33,456 nt of DNA from Schoenoplectus triqueter (lineage: Eukaryota > Streptophyta > Magnoliopsida > Poales > Cyperaceae), in contig CAXKVV010000183.1 in assembly GCA_964058805.1 (NCBI GenBank), positions 1-33,456 on the forward strand, given 5' to 3'. Below the pieces are notes generated by a model. The model did not search any database. It was given only the letters and a program-made list of their open reading frames with translations, and was not told the origin of the DNA. Shown here in pieces: positions 29,441-33,456 of this stretch (position 1 is its first letter; each line of letters starts with the position of its first letter). Made by a program: the position numbers and the translations under genes.

Positions 29441-30602
29441 CTGTACGTATATTGAAATTCTTATTTTAACTTGTAAAAATTTATATGAAAGGAAATTATT
29501 AGTTTCCTAAAAATTTCTACGTTGTCGTACATTTGATTTTTATAGTCGCACAGACGAAGATGCTTTCAGCTAAATCCATCCAGACACTTGTTAGAGCATT
29601 TTTTTTTTCTATTCTTAGATTTCCATCAAGGCTTCAACCAAATAATTTCTTTTTATTATGATATTTATCCACGTATATATAAACTTTCTCCGTGCAAATT
29701 TCAAAAAAAAATTATAAAAATTACTCGCGTTTGCCCAATATATGAGGCGCATGCGTTGTCGTAGTGGCATGCATTATATATGATGAAATTGTTTTTTTTA
29801 GGAAAAATAATGAAATTAGTTATCTGTACTTTTTATTAAATTAATTCTGTAACGTTCAAATTAACTGAAATTCACTGATTAATTTTTGATGGGAACATAA
29901 ATCATTAGATATGTTAGAGCTTTTTTGTGACATAATAAATTATAAAGAAAATATTAAAATCTTTATTAAAGTCGTAATACATCTATTACATTAAAAATAT
30001 ATAATTTATTATATCTCTTTTCTAAAAGACATTATTCTGATGAGAAATTTATTGAAATTTAAATTTAAATATATATATTTTTAGAAGAACTATTATTACT
30101 ATATAAAAGTAATTTATTTATTGTATTTGGTTCTTACTTTGTCTGTTATCATAATTTATATTAGAATATAATGTCATTTTTAGATTTTTAACGTAGAAAT
30201 ATTATAATATAGAAAATGCATAATACCAGCAATATACCAGGAACAATTAATTTTACGAACGGTTAAAACTAAAACATAATCCTTTAATTAAATTGCTAGT
30301 CTCTGGAAATAGAAAAAGATACGGGTGTTTTTAAAATAAAATTAAATAATAAAAAATCATTTTCAGAGGAAAAGAAATGGTCGGCCTCTATTATTTAATA
30401 TCATTATTCCATTAGCTGGTAAACGTATAAATATTCAGATTGTTTTTAATAAATTTCGGTAATAACAATAATCAATCAAACCAGTTAGATGACGGATGCA
30501 ATTTAATTAAACTGATTTTATTTTAAAAAAGCCGGCTAATGATTGAAAGGAGAAAATCGGTCCTGACATTATTGCATCATGTGTTGTTTTATCTGCGTTA
30601 AA
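29441..30602. other. no gene seen; AT-rich
   Basis: AT-rich spacer with no exon, RNA gene or element border that I can support. Confidence 0.5.
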
Positions 30603-31073
30603 TCTATACTATTATATAAAGCATCTAAGGATTGGAGGGTCCATTTTTTGTCATGGTAAATTTTTATTATACCCGTTTTATCCCTCAATTAGACGGATAA
30701 TATTTATTGTTGGTTGATCGAACGTATGTGATCGCGTCCATTGATCCTCTCTTTCTCTCCATTTCTTTCCCTTATATACTATTATTTTCATAATTTTTGT
30801 TTTTTTATTTAGCAAGCTTGTGAATATTTGGTAAGAAATTAATGGTGATAATATATGTTAGAATAATTTACTTTCCTTGCCATAAAAATCATGAATCATT
30901 AACTCATATCGTGCAAAAATCTCATCCAAGATTAAATATTATCTTTATTATATATTTTCTCTATAATTTAGTGAATTTATAATTTAATATTAGATAAATG
31001 TGAATTTTTTTATCTTATAATATTTTAATGTTTAAATAAAAAATTCTGCTGCAACGCGCAGGTATATAGCTAG
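30603..31073 (+). mobile_element. non-autonomous Helitron (471 bp)
   Basis: The 5' end TCTATACTATTATATAAAGC is the typical plant Helitron start (TC...). The 3' end is CTGCAACGCGCAGGTATATAGCTAG: a small stem (CTGC/GCAG around AACGC) about 10 nt before the terminal CTAG. The element lies between host A (30602) and T (31074), the AT target used by Helitrons, with no target duplication. It has no Rep/helicase gene. It was recognised from end structure only. Confidence 0.88.
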
Positions 31074-32707
31074 TTCTATTGTAATGTATAGGCTAGTTGA
31101 TCAATAGAGAAATTTTTTTCCCTCTGATATTTTATTTATGACTTAGCTGAATTACTGAAATTTGGGACCCACATTTTTAACCGTTAGTGACTGATTATAC
31201 TTATCTCTTTTTTTCCTAATTTCTTCTTAAATTATTGTCAAATTGGGCATCGTTTTCTCTCTTGTCCTCTCTGCAATGGCACACAGTAATTGCATCATTG
31301 TAATGGCACACTAATTTCATGCACTGTTCATTGTTAATGATCTTACTTAATGATGCTTAATTTTACACATTGCAATCTAAACAAAGTAACAAACCAAACC
31401 ATCAATTTAAAGGCCCGGCACAACTTTCAATCTAGCTACGTTAAATTTGAGAAATAAGTTAGCGGATTAGTGTCCAAATCACTTGTAATAAAAAAAGAGA
31501 GTTAAGATATGTGATATCTCCATTGTTATTATCGTTATTTTTTTAGAATAAATTTCGACTGTATTATTATACACTTTATTTGAATAATACTTGACTTAAT
31601 ACATTTTTTATACAATTTATTTCAATAATTACCATAAAATGTAATTCGATAATAAAAATACCAACAACTATAAATATTTTTTATTCTTAAAAAAGGTAAA
31701 ATATTTTCTGTGAATCTTAGCATCATGATTTTTTATGCACTGCAAATTCAAAGAATCCGAGATTTTATGTCAACCCTGATTAAGACTATCTTTCCACCAA
31801 ATTTTATGAACTAAATGATAAATAAAATGTCGAGCCCTTAGAATTGGTCCAAAGGCCTAATAAAATATGTCGGACATTTTGCAATGCATCCAGAAAATTT
31901 ATAATCCACAAAATTATTTTATCTTTTCTAAAAATAAAAAATGGAACAATAAAAGTAGAGTCGGAATATTTGTGAAAAGAAAAATAGATAACATGGAAGA
32001 AGTGGATACATTCTTACATAGCTAGTGGGCTGTGCCAAGTTGCCAAGTTGCCAAATGGTGCATACTAAAATTGAGTAACATCCGTACATGAGGATAAGAA
32101 GCACGGACCTTGGTCATTAATTATTATTTCCCAATATTATTCTTAAATAGACTAATATTTTGTGGTGCACGCACTAAACGACAAAGCTAGCATCCGAGGC
32201 AGGAGCAAAAGGAGGCAATATGCTCCCCTCATCATGAGTCCATACTCCCTATAAAGCAGATAAGACCGAGGTGAGGATTTTCATTGGTAGGTAAGGTAGT
32301 ATTTTTTATATTTATATTTATTAAAAAAATTATTTATATCTTATTCATATTTATTTAAAAAAAATTATTCATATTTTTTATTTATTAAAAATTTTAGATA
32401 ACGAATAGATAATGATAAATAATAGATAAAAATAAATAAAAATCAATGAAAAAAATATATGATTTAGACAAATAAATAGTATTAAATAAATATAATAATA
32501 AAGTACAATAATAATTAATATTTTATATATACTAAAAATTATATATTTTTTTATGTTAATTGTCATAAAAAATATATACTAATTACTATATATATTTATA
32601 TAATTTAACTATATATATTAAAAATATAAAATAATTATATTTATATATATTTAATTATATAATTTATCAATTCGATGATTTAATGAAAATAAAATCATAT
32701 ATATATA
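31074..32707. other. no gene seen; AT-rich
   Basis: AT-rich DNA ending in a very AT-rich block (32300-32700). Small repeats occur, such as GTAATGGCACAC twice near 31270-31312 and GCCAAGTT tandem units near 32034-32052. No coding exon was recognised. Confidence 0.5.
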
Positions 32708-33112
32708 GAGTAAAGATACCGTGAGCTTAAGTTCACGGAGGTCTTCCGTGAGATTAACTCAAAAAGTATAACAAATCATCTTGAAATTTTAATTTAACAT
32801 TCTCATTAAATTTTTTATATGAAAATCTATTGGGATGCAATAATTTGGAGTGTTTTGAATTTTTTAAGTCATGACTTTTAATTTTTAAAAATCAGCTCTA
32901 AAAAAATAATAATAATATATTTAATATTTGAACATTATTTTTAAAAATTAAAAACGATGACTTAAAAAACTCAAAACGCTCGAAATTTTTGCATCTCATG
33001 AGATTTTCATATAAAAAATTTAATGAAAATGATAAATTAAAATTTTGAGATAATTTGATATATTTTTTGAGTTAAAATCATAAAAGACCTCTAAACTCAC
33101 GGTATTTTACTC
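32708..33112. mobile_element. foldback MITE C, family of A and B
   Basis: The left end GAGTAAAGATACCGTGAGCT and the reverse complement of the right end (GAGTAAAATACCGTGAGTTT) pair well and are the best-preserved ends of this family. The halves are inverted copies through most of the element. TATATATATA tracts flank both sides. Interior sequence matches MITE A at 24652-25050. Confidence 0.87.
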
Positions 33113-33170
33113 TATATATATATATTATTGAATACGATATGGAGGGACCGCCCTAGATGAGGTGGGACCC

Positions 33171-33326
33171 GGATCTACTGTCGCGCGGCACGGTGCGGCG
33201 CAGCACGTGGTCCGTTCGATTACTTCAAGATTAGAGTTAATACGTTAAGATTCGAGTTGGCACGAATCTCGAAGTGATCGAACGGACAACGTGCTGCGCC
33301 GCACCGTGCCGCGCGACAGCAGATCT
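33171..33326. repeat. GC-rich inverted repeat, 62-nt arms, 32-nt loop
   Basis: The arm 33171-33232 is the inverted copy of 33265-33326 at 57 of 62 positions. The core 33178-33208 pairs perfectly over 31 bp (starts CTGTCGCGCGG). Of the five differences, two would be G-U pairs in RNA. The arms are far richer in G+C than the surrounding DNA. A short direct repeat, AGATGAGGTG, lies outside both arms (33155 and 33333). It could be a MITE, an inverted duplication giving small RNAs, or a rearrangement scar. No known microRNA sequence was recognised. Confidence 0.85.
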
Positions 33327-33456
33327 GATTCCAGATGAGGTGAGGTTACTCTCGCGCCTTCTCCTTCTCCGCTGCAAATGAACAGTAAGAGAGAGAGGTT
33401 TCATTGTTTCAATCAAACCCAATCATGTCACCACTTCCCACCGCGTTAAATTTTGT
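33327..33456. other. right edge; possible upstream region of the next gene
   Basis: A pyrimidine-rich tract (CCTTCTCCTTCTCC, 33357-33370) and a GAGAGAGAG tract (33390-33398) resemble plant 5' leaders. The window ends before any coding start can be judged. Confidence 0.3.

Noticed and set aside
33237..33422. Minus-strand frame with an Arg run as a coding exon
   Set aside because: It overlaps the GC-rich hairpin and a pyrimidine-rich tract; the Arg run is a by-product of CCTTCT repeats.

Overview
This is plant nuclear DNA, most likely from a eudicot; I cannot name the species. The evidence is eukaryotic genes with many short introns (GT-AG, T-rich acceptors), plant-type TOM40 and hyccin proteins, and a dense set of typical plant transposable elements (Ty1-copia, hAT, CACTA, Mutator-like MITE, Helitron) in very AT-rich DNA.

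Left part (1-12.9 kb). Two 11-exon TOM40-like genes lie in direct tandem about 8.5 kb apart (329-2316 and 8796-10873, both + strand). Their homology includes introns, both flanks and a shared poly(A) region, so this is a segmental tandem duplication. The right copy has a complete frame of 337 codons (341 if an alternative donor is used). The left copy has the same 11 exons in frame but carries one internal stop in exon 8, so I call it a pseudogene. Between them lie a broken Ty1-copia fragment (about 3.4-4.9 kb), a hAT-type MITE (7630-8055) and a Mutator-like MITE (8121-8488). Next to the right copy, tail to tail, is a single-exon hyccin gene (12677-11658, - strand). It encodes a likely subunit of the plasma-membrane PI4K-alpha complex and has a (CT)n 5' leader and a TATA-like box. 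The duplication ends at the last codons of this hyccin gene, so only TOM40 was copied.

Right part (12.9-33.5 kb). I found no convincing host gene. The region is a stack of transposons, several with clear boundaries: an 848-bp hAT derivative with a transposase remnant and perfect 8-bp target duplication (14615-15462); a 456-bp hAT MITE with perfect 8-bp duplication (17331-17786); a 1.8-kb CACTA element with a C48/Ulp1 peptidase remnant (20988-22804); a hAT-like element (23390-23830); a run of three foldback MITEs separated by (TA)n tracts (24379-25469), with a fourth relative at 32708-33112; and a 471-bp Helitron (30603-31073). At the right edge is a very GC-rich inverted repeat with 62-nt arms, unlike its surroundings.

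The genes do not form a pathway. TOM40 acts at the mitochondrial outer membrane and hyccin at the plasma membrane; they are neighbours by position only. I see no new multi-gene system. The most unusual items are the decaying and retained TOM40-like pair with odd splice-site changes, the (TA)n-linked foldback series, and the GC-rich hairpin.
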